Positions 9,477 through 18,305 of a stretch of 64,000 bases of DNA are shown piece after piece (the stretch's first letter is position 1; each line of letters opens with the position of its first letter). Under the pieces are notes generated by a model. That model made no database searches. It worked only from the letters and a program-made list of their open reading frames with translations, and was not told the DNA's origin. A program made the position numbers and the translations under genes. Source of the stretch: Canicola haemoglobinophilus (lineage in GTDB: Bacteria; Pseudomonadota; Gammaproteobacteria; Enterobacterales; Pasteurellaceae); the NCBI RefSeq assembly GCF_002015075.1, contig NZ_MUXZ01000001.1:8321-72320 (forward strand), given 5' to 3'.

Positions 9477-11987
9477 TTATGAGAGTGCAAGGCGACTGTG
9501 GAAAGGCACGATTTTTGTTCCACCATTGCAATCTGGTAATAATTGATAAAATTGTGGATAGTTAAAATTATGTTGCACGATTTTATATGGATTGTTGTGT
9601 TGATCCAAGCTTGCTGATTGATAAATTTGATTTATCTCATGAATTTTCTGTTCTTTAGAACCCTCACAACGTCGATAAATTTCAATATGGTTTTGTTCAT
9701 CTAAAATATACACGTTAAAACTTTTATCCTCGTTATCTTCAAAGAAAAATTGTAGGAAACCTTCACTTGCAAAAGCATCCATCTCATAAGGATAATGTTT
9801 TTGCTCTGATAAAAGTGCGGTTTCTTTTTCTTCAATTGTATTGCGTAGCTCATTATCAAAGACGCTATTATTAATTGAGGCATTGTGCATTTCTTGTAAA
9901 CTTAAACCACGCTCCTCAAAGAAGAATTGCCAGTTTTTACCAGCTACTCGTAGCATGTTGTTTTTTGGTGCATCAGCATCACCAATACGTATTTCAATGC
10001 ATTTTTTGAACAATACTTGGACAATATTGCGTAGCGTTTTTTGGTAATGTTGGCTATAACAAAAAACGTTAATTGACTGAGGTGGTGTCGATCCAGGATA
10101 AATTTTATTTGATAGCACTTTTAGGGCTAATAAAATGGCATTTGCACCTTCAAAATGTAAAGTGCGGATCTCATTCCAGATATTTCTATAAGTGAGATCA
10201 ATACTTCCTACAAGACTTTCCTCTGAAGGTCCGAAACTGAATAAATCACTTGGTAAAATCGTGGATTTACTTTGTAGTAAATGCCTTGTTGGGTCGTTAG
10301 TTAAATTAACAGTGACAAAGAGATTTTTAATTTCGCATTGTTGTGTTAATTCTTCGTTAGTCGCCTTTGTAGCCCTTGTGGCAGGAAAAGATAAGCGTAA
10401 ATCTGCAACAAAATGGCGCAGAGTTTCTACTGATACGCTATTGCTATGAATATACAATGAAGTGGTTGGTGTAAGTAGACCATTGAAATAAGCCCATGCG
10501 ACAAGTTTATTTAGATTTTCGCCATACTCCATATAACGTTTTTGACAAAATCCTTGCACATCTGGTTTTTGTGTTACTAGATACCACCCAGCTTTAAAGA
10601 ATTTACTTTGTTTTACTTCAATAAAAGTTAAGTGGGGTTCTGATAAATCCAAGGAAATGGCCTGATTTAGCAAAGTTATTTTTCCTGGCAGCTCTTCAAA
10701 TGCTGTATAAAGTTTTCTGGTCAATATCGAAATATCTTGCGGCATGATGCTCGCATTCACATTATATTTGCGCCCGAAATTGATGAGATTTCGGTAGCTA
10801 AACATAAGGTATTGCATCAGGTCGTTATGACTTTCCTTAACTTTTTTTATTTTCCATGTTTTGCGTTGGTTTAAGTTCTGAATAAGTCTGTCAGACCAGT
10901 TCCACTGCTGTATGAGTTGATTCAGTTTTTCTACACGCCAATTGTTTTCTTGTTTTTGAGAGCTGTATTCACTGGCTTTCATATAAAAGCAACGTCTGAC
11001 AAAATCTAGTCTTTTGAATTCTTTTAAATGAGTTAAAAATGCACTCACACGGTCTAGCATGGCTAAATAAGGGTCATAATGATAGTTAAGATCATTATTG
11101 AGTAAGCGGCGCTTGAATTCTTGTGCAATTAAGTGCGTATTTGGATATTCATAAGAATAGCTTTCTAGCAGCAAGATTTTGAGAACAGACTTATAAGGCG
11201 AGTCGATACCTTTGTATAATTGCCATAAACTTGCACCGAAATATTCGTTTGCCGAAAAAGCACTAAGGCAACCAAAGTCTACCCAGTCTTCTATATTTAT
11301 CTGTTTGGTTTTTATTAAGCGATTGACTTCGGAACCATAATCTTGTTCATTTTCTACTTTTAGATGTAACCAAAGAAGTGGTTTACCAGCAAGGCGAATA
11401 ACGGAGCGATAAAACTCCTCTAGTAAGAGCATATATTGTGCAGAGCCACTGTTTTCTGAGGTTAGCGCATCGGCATAACGAAAACTACGAAAGCGTTGTT
11501 GATCCATTAAGTAGAGATTAATTTCCACGCCAAGATTTTTTGCCCATTGTTGTAGTTTATTGTTTTTTTGCGTGAGTTGTTCTTTTTCTTCTAGGCTAAG
11601 ATCTTCTCTGTGGCAGATCCAAATATCTAAGTCTGAATTTGGTGTTTGGCTGATAGAGCCGATACTCCCCATAACATAAACACCTAAAATAGGCGTATAA
11701 GTTAGGTTTTCTAATTGTGCTAAATGATCGCTCAGGTGCTCAAAATCGCTATGGGTAAGATGAGTTGCTAGAAATTTTTGCTGATAGTCTGACAACTCAA
11801 AGTCAGCGATACCATGTGGTGCCTCTGGGATGTAACCAGCCATTGATGGATGATTAATATGTAGTAATAAGGTAATGAGTTGTAATACTTGTTGGAAATT
11901 TACTGAAGTTGAGGCCAATGCTCTTTCTAAACGTAATTGATCAATAAATTCAACTTGTTTCTTCGCTGTTTGGAGATCGTATTTCAA
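9477..11987 (-). CDS. cyaA: Adenylate cyclase, class I
   Basis: 836 residues, full length for the enterobacterial/Pasteurellaceae class I enzyme. The catalytic nucleotidyltransferase motif GSIGSISQTPNSDLDIW lies near residue 107 in the N-terminal half; the C-terminal half is the glucose-sensitive regulatory part. It makes cAMP for CRP, which in Haemophilus also controls competence and sugar use. The reading frame begins with TTG, preceded by AGGGA at a proper distance. Escherichia coli cyaA is also known for a UUG start that limits synthesis, so the weak start appears conserved. An uptake sequence lies in the gene near 9818. narP follows 16 bases downstream. Confidence 0.95.
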   Translation of the reverse strand: MKYDLQTAKKQVEFIDQLRLERALASTSVNFQQVLQLITLLLHINHPSMAGYIPEAPHGIADFELSDYQQKFLATHLTHSDFEHLSDHLAQLENLTYTPILGVYVMGSIGSISQTPNSDLDIWICHREDLSLEEKEQLTQKNNKLQQWAKNLGVEINLYLMDQQRFRSFRYADALTSENSGSAQYMLLLEEFYRSVIRLAGKPLLWLHLKVENEQDYGSEVNRLIKTKQINIEDWVDFGCLSAFSANEYFGASLWQLYKGIDSPYKSVLKILLLESYSYEYPNTHLIAQEFKRRLLNNDLNYHYDPYLAMLDRVSAFLTHLKEFKRLDFVRRCFYMKASEYSSQKQENNWRVEKLNQLIQQWNWSDRLIQNLNQRKTWKIKKVKESHNDLMQYLMFSYRNLINFGRKYNVNASIMPQDISILTRKLYTAFEELPGKITLLNQAISLDLSEPHLTFIEVKQSKFFKAGWYLVTQKPDVQGFCQKRYMEYGENLNKLVAWAYFNGLLTPTTSLYIHSNSVSVETLRHFVADLRLSFPATRATKATNEELTQQCEIKNLFVTVNLTNDPTRHLLQSKSTILPSDLFSFGPSEESLVGSIDLTYRNIWNEIRTLHFEGANAILLALKVLSNKIYPGSTPPQSINVFCYSQHYQKTLRNIVQVLFKKCIEIRIGDADAPKNNMLRVAGKNWQFFFEERGLSLQEMHNASINNSVFDNELRNTIEEKETALLSEQKHYPYEMDAFASEGFLQFFFEDNEDKSFNVYILDEQNHIEIYRRCEGSKEQKIHEINQIYQSASLDQHNNPYKIVQHNFNYPQFYQLLPDCNGGTKIVPFHSRLALS

Positions 11988-12141
11988 GTTATTCCCTACT
12001 TGGATAAATTAATCGCGCTTACTCTATCACTCCCCTTGTGTGAAAGCAAAAAATTCGAGCAAAAATTTAAATCTACACTGACATTTAATAGCAACAGTGA
12101 TAGGATATTGCGGTTACAAGTCTAATCTAAATTTCTATGCG

Positions 12142-12466
12142 ATGAATATTAAAAAGACCGTAAAAATTGCTACTCGACAAAGTCCATTAGCATTATGGTA
12201 AGCAACTTATGTCAAAGATTGCTTGCAACGATTTTATCCTCTTTTAAGCGTAGAGCTCATTCCTATCGTCACAAAGGGGGATGTCATTTTAGATACTCCA
12301 TTAGCCAAAATTGGTGGAAAGGGATTATTTGTAAATTACATTATCTTCAGAGCTTGAATTATCTCAAAGTGCGGTACAAAAAGCGGAAGAATTAGGCATT
12401 AATATTGCAGAGCAATTATTACAACAGGGTGCAGATAAGATTTTACAAGCTATTTGTCAATCATAG
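12142..12466 (+). pseudogene. hemC: Hydroxymethylbilane synthase remnant
   Basis: The first codons read MNIKKTVKIATRQSPLALW and then stop (TAA where Gln is expected). After the stop the same frame continues with recognisable HemC sequence, including TPLAKIGGKGLF. The text then jumps, in another frame, to a HemC-like C-terminus (QKAEELGINIAEQLLQQGA) and a stop just before hemD. About 325 bases remain of a gene normally near 930, so roughly 200 codons have been deleted. The enzyme polymerises porphobilinogen in haem synthesis; its loss fits the haem requirement of this group. An uptake sequence sits inside the remnant near 12368. Confidence 0.9.
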
Positions 12467-12493
12467 TTGAGAGAAAGATAGAAAGGAGAGTCA

Positions 12494-13240
12494 ATGGCAG
12501 TTTTAATTACGCGTCCCGGTGAGCGAGGAAAACAGCTTGTTGATATGCTTAATAAAACAGGGGCTATGGCAATCCACTTACCACTTATTTCTATCGTCGC
12601 AGGACAAGAATTAAATCAACTACCCAATAAATTACAACAATTGAACGCTGGTGATTATGTCTTTGTCGTATCTCAACACGCTGTGGAATATGCACAGCGA
12701 ACTTTAAGTTCAGCAGGTTTCTATTGGCGTGCAGATTTACATTACTTTACCGTTGGACAACGAACTGCAGAATATTTTGCGAGTCAAACGGGAAATTCAG
12801 TGCATTATCCTATTGAGCAAGAAAATAGTGAAGGTTTGTTGGATTTGCCACAAATGCAGGATTTACAAGGTAAAAATGTGCTGATTTTGCGTGGTAATGG
12901 TGGTCGCGAATTCGTTGCTGAACAAGTCGTTTTGCGAGGCGCTAAAGTTGAAATGTTAGAATGCTATCAACGAACACCTGTTGAATATAATAATTTAGAA
13001 CAGATTAGTCTATGTCAGCGTATTGGTGTAGATACAATTGTTGTAACAAGCTTAGAGATTTTAAATTATTTAGTGGCGCTTGTGCCAAATGCGGAGGCAA
13101 GTTGGTTATTAAATTGTCGTTTAGTGACAGTAAGTCAACGTATTGCAGCATTGGCCAAAAGTATTGGCTGGACCCATATTGTTGTATCTGAGAAGGCAGA
13201 TAATTCGAGTATTTTCAAAGCATTACAAAATAATGGCTAA
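12494..13240 (+). CDS. hemD: Uroporphyrinogen-III synthase
   Basis: 248 residues, usual length for HemD. It opens with VLITRPGERGKQL, the typical start of the family, and contains FVVSQHAVEYA near residue 58 and VTSLEILNYLV near 185, the segments that line the cleft between the two lobes. The reading frame is intact. It would cyclise hydroxymethylbilane, but the gene for making that substrate (hemC, immediately upstream) is destroyed, so the catalytic purpose is unclear. It begins the hemD-hemX-hemY gene set; a good AAGGAGAG Shine-Dalgarno sequence precedes the start. Retention may reflect polar effects on hemX/hemY or another role. Confidence 0.92.
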   Translation: MAVLITRPGERGKQLVDMLNKTGAMAIHLPLISIVAGQELNQLPNKLQQLNAGDYVFVVSQHAVEYAQRTLSSAGFYWRADLHYFTVGQRTAEYFASQTGNSVHYPIEQENSEGLLDLPQMQDLQGKNVLILRGNGGREFVAEQVVLRGAKVEMLECYQRTPVEYNNLEQISLCQRIGVDTIVVTSLEILNYLVALVPNAEASWLLNCRLVTVSQRIAALAKSIGWTHIVVSEKADNSSIFKALQNNG

Positions 13241-13268
13241 AAATTCATTTGATTAAGGAATAAAAATT

Positions 13269-14666
13269 ATGGCTAAAAAACATTCATCTTCTTCAAAGTT
13301 AAGTGAAGAAAAAAAGGATAATGTATTAATACAAGAGCCAGTTTTAGAGGCTGAATTACAACATGAGGAAGTGCCTGCAAATAATATTTCTGAGCAAGAA
13401 AATCAAGCTCAACGGGAAACTTTCTTAAATAAGGAGCATGTGATGGAAAGAGAAGATGAACAGGTTGTAGAAAAGGCAGTTGAAACTAAAGTTGAACCTA
13501 GAGTAGAAACTGTGGTAGTGAAAAAAGGTGGGACTGCAATTGCACTGTTAGCCTTGTTGGTTGCCTTGGGGATTGGTGGTACAGGCTATTATTTTGGTCA
13601 ACAAAAAGTAGACGAAATTCAACAAAAACTGACCGCACTTGGTCAGCCAGAAAGCTCTGTCCAAACAGAAAATCATGAGAAGTTGCAGGCAGCCTTTGAG
13701 GAATATAAAAATTCTGTCACTCAGAAGATTGATCTGTTAGAGAATGAAATTGCTAGAAAAGATCATTCAATCCAAGGCTTACAGGCTCAAGTAAATAAAT
13801 TAGATGCTGTAGGTAAGGTTGAGCAACCAACTGATTGGTTATTATCTGAAACAGATTTCTTGCTAAATAATGCCTTGCGTAAACTTGTATTGGATAATGA
13901 TGTGGATACTGCTATTTCATTATTAAAAGTTGCAGATGAAACTCTTGCGAAAGTGAATGATCCAAAAGTCATCAGTGCCCGTCAGGCAATTAATGCAGAT
14001 TTAAAACAACTGTTATCCGTCAATAACGTTGATCAAAATGCCATCATGCAGCATTTATCACAATTAGCTAATGGTGTTGATGAATTGGTTGTATTAAATG
14101 TGAATTTTGATGAGCAAGAGAATGTGCAATTAAGTGACTCTGTAGAAGATTGGAAAGCAAATGCAGAAAAAAGTGCACTCTCTTTTTTGAATCATTTTAT
14201 TCGCGTAAAACCTCGCAATGTGAATTCAAAAGAATTGCTTGCGCCAAATCAAGATATTTATTTGCGTGAAAATATTCGTTTACGTTTACAAATTGCGATT
14301 ATGGCAGTTCCTCGTCAGCAAAATGATTTATACAAGCAATCACTTGAAATGGTGAGTTCTTGGGTAAGAAGTTATTTTGATACGAATACTGAAGTGGCGC
14401 AAAACTTCTTAAAAGAGATTGATGAGTTGGCTGAGCAGTCTATTTATGTGGATGTGCCAAATCAATTAACTAGTCTTGTTGTGTTAGATAAGTTACTCAA
14501 TAAACAACCATTGCCAGTACAGAAAATTGAAATTGCAGTGGATAAGGATTTAGTGGGGACTCCTGAAACTAAAGAAAGTAAGGTAAGTGAAGAAAGCAAA
14601 GATGCTCAGGAAACAAGTTCTGAGCCAAAAACTGATGAGCAACCAGCTCAAGAGCAAGCACAGTAA
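13269..14666 (+). CDS. hemX: HemX family membrane protein
   Basis: 465 residues. A charged, glutamate-rich N-terminus of about 88 residues is followed by a single membrane helix (GTAIALLALLVALGIGGTGYYF), then a coiled-coil region (LQAAFEEYKN to LQAQVNKL) and a large extracytoplasmic domain, ending in an acidic low-complexity tail. HemX was once called uroporphyrinogen-III C-methyltransferase, but no methyltransferase motif is seen. The true function is unsettled. It lies 28 bases after hemD and 14 before hemY, as in other gamma-proteobacteria. An uptake sequence interrupts the coiled-coil start near 13633. Confidence 0.9.
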   Translation: MAKKHSSSSKLSEEKKDNVLIQEPVLEAELQHEEVPANNISEQENQAQRETFLNKEHVMEREDEQVVEKAVETKVEPRVETVVVKKGGTAIALLALLVALGIGGTGYYFGQQKVDEIQQKLTALGQPESSVQTENHEKLQAAFEEYKNSVTQKIDLLENEIARKDHSIQGLQAQVNKLDAVGKVEQPTDWLLSETDFLLNNALRKLVLDNDVDTAISLLKVADETLAKVNDPKVISARQAINADLKQLLSVNNVDQNAIMQHLSQLANGVDELVVLNVNFDEQENVQLSDSVEDWKANAEKSALSFLNHFIRVKPRNVNSKELLAPNQDIYLRENIRLRLQIAIMAVPRQQNDLYKQSLEMVSSWVRSYFDTNTEVAQNFLKEIDELAEQSIYVDVPNQLTSLVVLDKLLNKQPLPVQKIEIAVDKDLVGTPETKESKVSEESKDAQETSSEPKTDEQPAQEQAQ

Positions 14667-14680
14667 GAGGAGAATAGGGT

Positions 14681-15955
14681 ATGTTTAGAGCGCTATTTTT
14701 AATGCTGGTCTTGCTAGGTGGATTGATTGGTGGACCTTATTTATCTGGTAAACAAGGTTATGTGTTAATTCAAACAGCAGGTTATAACATCGAAATGTCA
14801 ATTACGATGTTAGTAGTTTTCTTCGTTATTTTAATGGCGGTGGTTTATCTCATTGAATGGGTAATTACACGTTTCTTCCGTTTGAGCAGCAATACATACG
14901 GTTGGTTCTCTCGCCGTAAACGCCTCAAAGCACAACGTCAAACTTTAGAGGGTTTGGTGAAGATGAACGAAGGCGATTATTCTAAAGCAGAAAAATTGAT
15001 TGGTAAAAATGCAAAACATTCAGATGAGCCTGTATTGAATTTAATTAAAGCAGCAGAGGCTGCACAAAATCGAGGTGATGATTTTGCTGCAAACCGTTAT
15101 TTAATTGAAGCAACAGACTTAGCTGGTACAGATAGTTTAATTGTTGAAATTGCTCGTACCCGAATTTTATTGCAACAAAATAAACTTCCAGCCGCACGCA
15201 GTTCTGTAGATAGTTTATTGGAGATGACTTCTCGTAATAAGGAAGTATTAAAACTTGCAGTAAAAATTTACTTAAAATCCAATGCGTTCCATGCATTAGA
15301 TAAAATTTTAGATCAAATTGAAAAAGCAGGTCTTTACTCTTCCGAAGAATTTACCGCACTTCAACGCAAAGTCGAAGATGGTTTATTAGATGAGAAGATG
15401 AATGAAGAAGGTGTTGATGGTCTATTACGTTGGTGGGATGAGCAACCTCGTAAACGTCGCAATGATTTATATGTGAAAGTGGGCTTAATTCGCCGCTTAC
15501 TTGATAGTGACGATCACGAAAGTGCTTATGCATTAGCGATTGAAGCATTGAAAAAAGCGGAAACTGGTAGTGAAATTAATACCGCACTTTGTGCTCAAAT
15601 CACACGTTTACAGCCAGAAGATAATAGTAAATTATTAAAACTTCTAGAAAAACGAGTAAAACAAGCAAATGATAAAGATTGTTGCTGTGTCAATCGTGCT
15701 TTAGGTTATCTGTATGTGCGCAATGATAATTTTGCTAAAGCCGCGGATGTCTTTAAGAAAGTGTTGGAGAATAAAGCGAGCTTACAGGGAAATGACATTA
15801 CAATGGCAGGTTATGTGTTTGAGCAAGCAGGTGAACTTGAATTAGCCCAAAAAGTTCGAGCTGAAGGTTTAAGATCTGCGATGTCAATCAAGGAGCAGGA
15901 AGTTGAGGTCGCTGAAAAAATAGCGGAAAATCCAACCGCTCTTTTAGAAAAATAA
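14681..15955 (+). CDS. hemY: HemY family inner-membrane TPR protein
   Basis: 424 residues. Two N-terminal membrane helices (about residues 3-22 and 40-62) are followed by a cytoplasmic array of tetratricopeptide-like helices rich in Ala and Leu. It is the gamma-proteobacterial HemY, unrelated to protoporphyrinogen oxidase despite the shared symbol. It lies in the hemD-hemX-hemY set with short spacing, preceded by AGAGGAGAA. The function in haem or porphyrin metabolism is not established; its persistence without hemC suggests another role in the envelope. Two uptake sequences fall in the reading frame near 15353 and 15583. The operon ends at the hairpin beginning about 20 bases downstream. Confidence 0.9.
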   Translation: MFRALFLMLVLLGGLIGGPYLSGKQGYVLIQTAGYNIEMSITMLVVFFVILMAVVYLIEWVITRFFRLSSNTYGWFSRRKRLKAQRQTLEGLVKMNEGDYSKAEKLIGKNAKHSDEPVLNLIKAAEAAQNRGDDFAANRYLIEATDLAGTDSLIVEIARTRILLQQNKLPAARSSVDSLLEMTSRNKEVLKLAVKIYLKSNAFHALDKILDQIEKAGLYSSEEFTALQRKVEDGLLDEKMNEEGVDGLLRWWDEQPRKRRNDLYVKVGLIRRLLDSDDHESAYALAIEALKKAETGSEINTALCAQITRLQPEDNSKLLKLLEKRVKQANDKDCCCVNRALGYLYVRNDNFAKAADVFKKVLENKASLQGNDITMAGYVFEQAGELELAQKVRAEGLRSAMSIKEQEVEVAEKIAENPTALLEK

Positions 15956-15975
15956 TCCTAAAATAAAGATAAATG

Positions 15976-16012
15976 AATGCCCTTAGTTATGAATAATTAA
16001 GGGCATTTTTTA
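15976..16012. terminator. Bidirectional terminator between hemY and dusA
   Basis: A long stem (AATGCCCTTAGTT with AATTAAGGGCATT, one mismatch) closes an ATGAAT-type loop and is followed by T residues. The flanking genes converge. Confidence 0.85.
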
Positions 16013-16016
16013 TGCG

Positions 16017-17039
16017 TTATTTTTCTTCAACGAAAGAGAGCGCTTTTTCAATCACTTCTACACCAGCATGAGCTTTATGCGCATTTTCGCTAATATAACG
16101 ACGCCATTGTCGAGCGCCTTTACATTGCTGGAAAGCCCCTAACATGTGTCGAGCAATATGGTTAAGATAAACACCTTGGCTAAGCTGCTGCTCTATATAA
16201 GGGAACATTTTTTCGACCGCTTGTCTTGGTGTAACAATTGCGCAAGTTGGATCAAATAAGGCTTGGTCAATATAACCTAATAAAGCGGGGTTTTGATAAG
16301 CCTCACGCCCAACCATTATACCATCCACATGATGAAGATGTTGTTGAATTTCCTCAATGGTTTTAATCCCACCGTTAATGCTAATCAACAAATGAGGAAA
16401 GTCTTTTTTCAATTGATAGACTCGTTCATAGTTGAGCGGTGGAATTTCGCGATTTTCCTTTGGACTCAATCCAGATAACCAAGCTTTTCTAGCGTGAACA
16501 ATGAACTCTTGGCAACCAGCGCTATGTACTTTTTGTACGAAATCACACAAAAATTCATAGCTATCAAATTCATCAATACCAATACGAGTTTTTACCGTAA
16601 CAGGAATATTGACCGCACTTTGCATTTGCGTTACACATTGTGCAACTAAATCTGCTTTCCCCATAAGACAAGCACCAAACATGCCATTTTGTACTCGATC
16701 AGAAGGACAACCAACATTTAAATTGATTTCTTGATAGCCACGTTCTTCAGCTTTTTTTGCACAATATTGCAACTGTCCAGGATCGCTACCGCCAAGTTGT
16801 AATGCGACCGGGTTTTCAGCAACATCATAATCAAGATGATCATATTTGGCATGAATGATGGCTCCCGTTGTGACCATTTCCGTATAGAGCAAAGTGTGTT
16901 GGGTAAATTGGCGATGAAAATAACGGCAATGACGGGTTGTCCAATCTAACATGGGGGCAACAGAAAAACGACCTCGATAAAAATGATTGGATGAGGTAGA
17001 AGATGCAGAAAAGTGCGGTAGATTTTTTTCTTGTTTCAT
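16017..17039 (-). CDS. dusA: tRNA-dihydrouridine synthase A
   Basis: 340 residues. The FMN-binding TIM barrel starts with FSVAPMLDWTTRHCR near residue 25. The catalytic Cys lies in the LNVGCPSDRVQNGMFGACLM segment near residue 100, and phosphate-binding NGGIKT and DGIMVGREAYQNP segments follow. The family reduces uridines 20 and 20a in the tRNA D-loop. It converges on hemY and diverges from the S10 ribosomal operon. The first 20 or so residues are weakly conserved and include an uptake sequence at 17010, so the true start could be slightly downstream. Confidence 0.93.
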   Translation of the reverse strand: MKQEKNLPHFSASSTSSNHFYRGRFSVAPMLDWTTRHCRYFHRQFTQHTLLYTEMVTTGAIIHAKYDHLDYDVAENPVALQLGGSDPGQLQYCAKKAEERGYQEINLNVGCPSDRVQNGMFGACLMGKADLVAQCVTQMQSAVNIPVTVKTRIGIDEFDSYEFLCDFVQKVHSAGCQEFIVHARKAWLSGLSPKENREIPPLNYERVYQLKKDFPHLLISINGGIKTIEEIQQHLHHVDGIMVGREAYQNPALLGYIDQALFDPTCAIVTPRQAVEKMFPYIEQQLSQGVYLNHIARHMLGAFQQCKGARQWRRYISENAHKAHAGVEVIEKALSFVEEK

Positions 17040-17121
17040 TAAGTATTTTCTAGGTTAAGTTGAGATAAATATCACAGTGGCAGAAATTATAGCTTGAATT
17101 GCTTATTTTTTGAAAAAACAT

Positions 17122-17150
17122 TTGCAAGATAGGCACGATCCCAGTATAAT
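17122..17150 (+). promoter_or_regulatory. Promoter of the S10 ribosomal operon
   Basis: TTGCAA and TATAAT are separated by exactly 17 bases, a near-consensus sigma-70 promoter. Transcription would start near 17157, giving a leader of about 180 bases before rpsJ. The alpha operon promoter has the same two hexamers and spacing. Confidence 0.75.
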
Positions 17151-17156
17151 CCACGA

Positions 17157-17335
17157 GCTTTCGATATGAGAGCCGTTTAATGTAATCATTTATTAAACGA
17201 GTATTACGATATGTAATGCATAACAATGTTCTCGATTTGAGGACTAAATAAGGTATGACTGTGCCCCCTTGATGTAGTTTATCGAGCGGTGGTTCGGTTT
17301 TTTTATTAGCTAATTTTTAATGGAGCTCTGGTCTA
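17157..17335 (+). promoter_or_regulatory. S10 operon leader (probable L4-responsive attenuator)
   Basis: An untranslated leader of about 180 bases holds several hairpins, including a stem around the TTTAAT/ATTAAA arms at 17175-17196 and a GAGCGGTGGTTCGGTTTTTTT segment near 17283-17303 that resembles an intrinsic attenuator with a T run. In E. coli and relatives, ribosomal protein L4 binds this leader and causes premature termination and translational repression of the S10 operon. Function here is inferred from position and general layout. Confidence 0.6.
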
Positions 17336-17647
17336 ATGCAGAACCAAAGAATCCGTATCCGCTTAAAAGCATTTGATCATCGTTTAATCGATCAATCTAC
17401 AGCGGAGATCGTAGAAACAGCTAAACGTACTGGTGCACAAGTTCGTGGTCCAATACCTTTACCAACTCGTAAAGAGCGTTTTACCGTGTTGATTTCTCCA
17501 CACGTAAACAAAGACGCACGTGACCAATACGAAATTCGTACACACAAACGTTTAGTAGATATCGTAGAGCCAACAGAAAAAACTGTTGATGCATTAATGC
17601 GTTTAGATTTGGCTGCCGGCGTTGACGTGCAGATCAGCCTAGGTTAA
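17336..17647 (+). CDS. rpsJ: 30S ribosomal protein S10
   Basis: 103 residues, full length. It opens [19 protein letters not shown] and contains the [15 protein letters not shown] loop, both hallmarks of S10. It is part of the 30S head and also acts with Nus factors in antitermination. It is the first gene of the S10 operon and follows the long regulated leader. The family is almost invariant, so the call is certain. Confidence 0.99.
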
Positions 17648-17663
17648 TTAAGAGGTTATTACA

Positions 17664-18290
17664 ATGATTGGTTTAGTCGGTCGTAAAGTTGGTATGACCC
17701 GTATCTTCAATGAAGATGGCGTGTCAGTTCCAGTTACCGTAATCGAAATCGAAGCCAACCGTGTGACTCAAGTTAAAACTCTTGAAAACGATGGCTATAC
17801 TGCAATTCAAGTTACTACTGGTACTAAAAAAGCTAGTCGTGTAACTAAGCCTGAAGCAGGTCATTTCGTTAAAGCAGGTGTTGAAGCTGGTCGCGGTTTA
17901 TGGGAATTTCGTACTGAAGGTGAAGAATTCACTTTAGGTCAAGAAATCAACGTAGACATCTTCACTGATGTTAAAAAAGTAGATGTTACTGGTACATCAA
18001 AAGGTAAAGGTTTCCAAGGTGGTGTTAAACGTTGGAACTTCCGTACTCAAGATGCTACTCATGGTAACTCTTTATCACACCGTGTTCTTGGTTCTATTGG
18101 TCAAAACCAAACTCCAGGTCGTGTGTTTAAAGGTAAAAAAATGGCTGGACACTTAGGTGCTGAGCGTGTAACTGTTCAATCACTTGAAGTTGTTCGTGTA
18201 GATGCTGAGCGTAAATTATTATTAGTTAAAGGTTCTGTACCTGGTGCAACTAATAGTGATGTTATCGTTAAACCAGCAGTTAAAGCATAA
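17664..18290 (+). CDS. rplC: 50S ribosomal protein L3
   Basis: 208 residues. Opens MIGLVGRKVGMTRIF and contains the KGKGFQGGVKRWNF and GNSLSHRVLGSIGQNQTPGRVFKGKKMAG-type central loop that reaches toward the peptidyl-transferase centre; the methylated Gln of that loop is present. It is an early assembly protein of the 50S subunit. Sixteen bases after rpsJ in the S10 operon. Confidence 0.99.
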   Translation: MIGLVGRKVGMTRIFNEDGVSVPVTVIEIEANRVTQVKTLENDGYTAIQVTTGTKKASRVTKPEAGHFVKAGVEAGRGLWEFRTEGEEFTLGQEINVDIFTDVKKVDVTGTSKGKGFQGGVKRWNFRTQDATHGNSLSHRVLGSIGQNQTPGRVFKGKKMAGHLGAERVTVQSLEVVRVDAERKLLLVKGSVPGATNSDVIVKPAVKA

Positions 18291-18305
18291 GTCTAGGAGA
18301 TAGAG

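Noticed and set aside
11937..12395. Two short plus-strand frames upstream of and across the hemC remnant
   Set aside because: They are out of frame with the recognisable HemC pieces and partly antisense to cyaA.
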